64,000 nucleotides of DNA from Collinsella sp. AM18-10 (GTDB lineage: Bacteria > Actinomycetota > Coriobacteriia > Coriobacteriales > Coriobacteriaceae), in the NCBI RefSeq assembly GCF_003471585.1, contig NZ_QRJO01000011.1, positions 1 through 64,000 on the forward strand, read 5' to 3'. Under the pieces are notes generated by a model. The model was given only the letters and a program-made list of their open reading frames with translations. It did not search any database and was not told the origin of the DNA. Positions 63,001 through 64,000 of the stretch are shown here, piece after piece. Positions within the stretch are counted from its first letter, which is position 1. Each line of letters opens with the position of its first letter. Both the position numbers and the translations under genes were made by a program.

Positions 63001-64000
63001 CTATGCAAAAGGTCTTGCGGCACCGATCACACGACCGGGAGCGTTAACCGAACGTTCGGTAACTCCAATTCCCGGCCACGAATCAATAATTCGACCGTTT
63101 CCGATATAGATTCCAATATGACCCTGGTAGTAGACCACATCTCCCCTCTGCATGGCAGAGGTGCTAACCGGCATAAATGTGTTGTTGCGATACCAATTCA
63201 TGGAGTTATAGGTTTGCTCGGGCAACCAACGATGGTTATAGGGGTTATACCAACCCATATCCATGCCAGTCGCATACAGACATTGCAGTACCAAGCCTGA
63301 GCAATCAACCGCATCTCCCGGCCAAGAAGACCAAGGCTCGATATAACGAGTTCCAATATATTCACGAGCACGCTGGATAAATGCATTAATGCAGTCCTGG
63401 CGCGAAGCGTTATAAGAAATACGGGAAGGCGTGACGTACGTAAAGTATCCGGTGCAATACGAAGGAAGCTGCACGCTGTTGCAATTAACCTTTGGATAAG
63501 AACCGGGGGTCTGATATCCCATATATCGATAGGTCTCAAAATACGAATCAAACGTAGAGCCCGGTGCGGAAGCGCCCTTGGGGACAATCTTTACCTGTAA
63601 GGCCTGAACAGGAATGCCAAGCTTCGTGGTACCCGCCGGTGATCCATTTTTGGTCCAGCCAAGCCAACCATAATTTGACACATGGACGCGATACCAGACA
63701 TCAAAGTAATTGGAAACCTCGCCAGTCAAGTTAATCTTGACGGCCTGGATTTGCTGTCCTTGGCCAACAGTTCCCGATGTAGCCCCATCTGAAACAGCAG
63801 ATTGCCAACCGATATTGGATACATGAGCGGAATACGAAATGCCGCCGCTCATGGAACTATCGGAGAGCGACAGCTGCATGGCTTCTATGGCGCGGCTCTG
63901 TCCAACGGTACCAGCGATCTCGCCGCTGCCAACGGCCGCTTTCCAGCCAAGACCGGAACAGTTCGCCTTAGCCGAAAAACCAGGAAGCTGAATCAACGCA
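63001..64000 (-). CDS. Secreted ChW-repeat NlpC/P60 peptidase (5' end outside window)
   Basis: The visible 332 or so C-terminal residues contain one full ChW triad, then a linker, then an NlpC/P60 domain with the catalytic Cys in AVDCSGLVLQ and His in QGHIGIYIGNGRIIDSWPG. These enzymes cut gamma-D-glutamyl-diamino acid bonds in peptidoglycan stems. The frame is open to the right edge, and the sequence before the first repeat (ALIQLPGFSAK) resembles inter-triad linkers of the neighbouring proteins. The true start and signal peptide are therefore outside. A TTG at 63996 is not considered the start. Confidence 0.85.
   Translation of the reverse strand, partial: ALIQLPGFSAKANCSGLGWKAAVGSGEIAGTVGQSRAIEAMQLSLSDSSMSGGISYSAHVSNIGWQSAVSDGATSGTVGQGQQIQAVKINLTGEVSNYFDVWYRVHVSNYGWLGWTKNGSPAGTTKLGIPVQALQVKIVPKGASAPGSTFDSYFETYRYMGYQTPGSYPKVNCNSVQLPSYCTGYFTYVTPSRISYNASRQDCINAFIQRAREYIGTRYIEPWSSWPGDAVDCSGLVLQCLYATGMDMGWYNPYNHRWLPEQTYNSMNWYRNNTFMPVSTSAMQRGDVVYYQGHIGIYIGNGRIIDSWPGIGVTERSVNAPGRVIGAARPFA

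Noticed and set aside
53437-64000. CRISPR-like or tandem DNA repeat array suggested by the periodic ChW coding sequence
   Set aside because: The periodicity is at protein level; apart from the single 194-bp repeat pair the DNA copies diverge, and no spacer-repeat structure exists.

Overview
The window looks like a chromosomal segment of a Coriobacteriia actinobacterium close to Collinsella. This is inferred from the actinobacterial order rplU-rpmA-obg-nadD, frequent GTG/TTG starts, housekeeping DNA that looks GC-rich, and large secreted proteins built from ChW (clostridial hydrophobic W) repeats. No similarity search was run; family assignments rest on motifs and gene order.

Region 1 (0-12 kb, mostly minus) is translation and housekeeping. 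It holds rpsP-khpA-rimM-trmD-lepB, then glyQ-glyS and a pyruvate phosphate dikinase regulator. A divergent dinB precedes rplU-rpmA-obg-nadD-yqeK-rsfS. Region 2 (12-28 kb, minus) holds the rod elongation genes mreB-mreC-mreD-mrdA-rodA, followed by a DUF697-like protein and two linked radical-SAM-family proteins. Upstream of these lie a TPR membrane protein, a cyclophilin, a zinc-ribbon membrane protein and a P-type ATPase, ending at tRNA-Arg(CCG).

Region 3 (28-37.8 kb, plus) is one aromatic amino acid operon, aroF-tyrA-aroB-aroA-aroC-pheA-aroE/K-aroQ. It covers every shikimate step to chorismate plus the Phe and Tyr branches. Its leader carries a small ORF overlapping an intrinsic terminator, so attenuation is plausible. 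UDP-galactopyranose mutase (glf) follows, then tRNA-Arg(TCT).

Region 4 (38-53.3 kb, mostly minus) is a cell-surface polysaccharide locus. It has an ABC exporter pair, two GlfT2-like galactofuranosyltransferases flanking a LicD-type transferase, dTDP-rhamnose genes (rmlA, rmlB and an rmlC-rmlD fusion), GT2 enzymes, and a GtrA/GtrB/multi-spanning-transferase set. A rhamnose- and galactofuranose-containing wall polymer with phospho-substituents is the natural inference.

Region 5 (53.4-64 kb, minus) holds four consecutive secreted ChW-repeat proteins, each with a different enzymatic module: a sialyltransferase-like (GT80-like) domain, an L,D-transpeptidase, a GH25 lysozyme plus a Cys/His amidase-like domain, and an NlpC/P60 domain (truncated at the window edge). 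The ChW repeats form A-B-C triads. One gene contains a sharply bounded GC-rich island flanked by a perfect 194-bp direct repeat, evidence of recent recombination among repeat modules. Together with the adjacent polysaccharide genes, this cluster is the most likely place for undescribed biology: a family of wall enzymes probably docked on a wall polymer through ChW triads.

No CRISPR array, insertion sequence, prophage or replication origin was seen. No stretch longer than about 300 bases lacks a gene.
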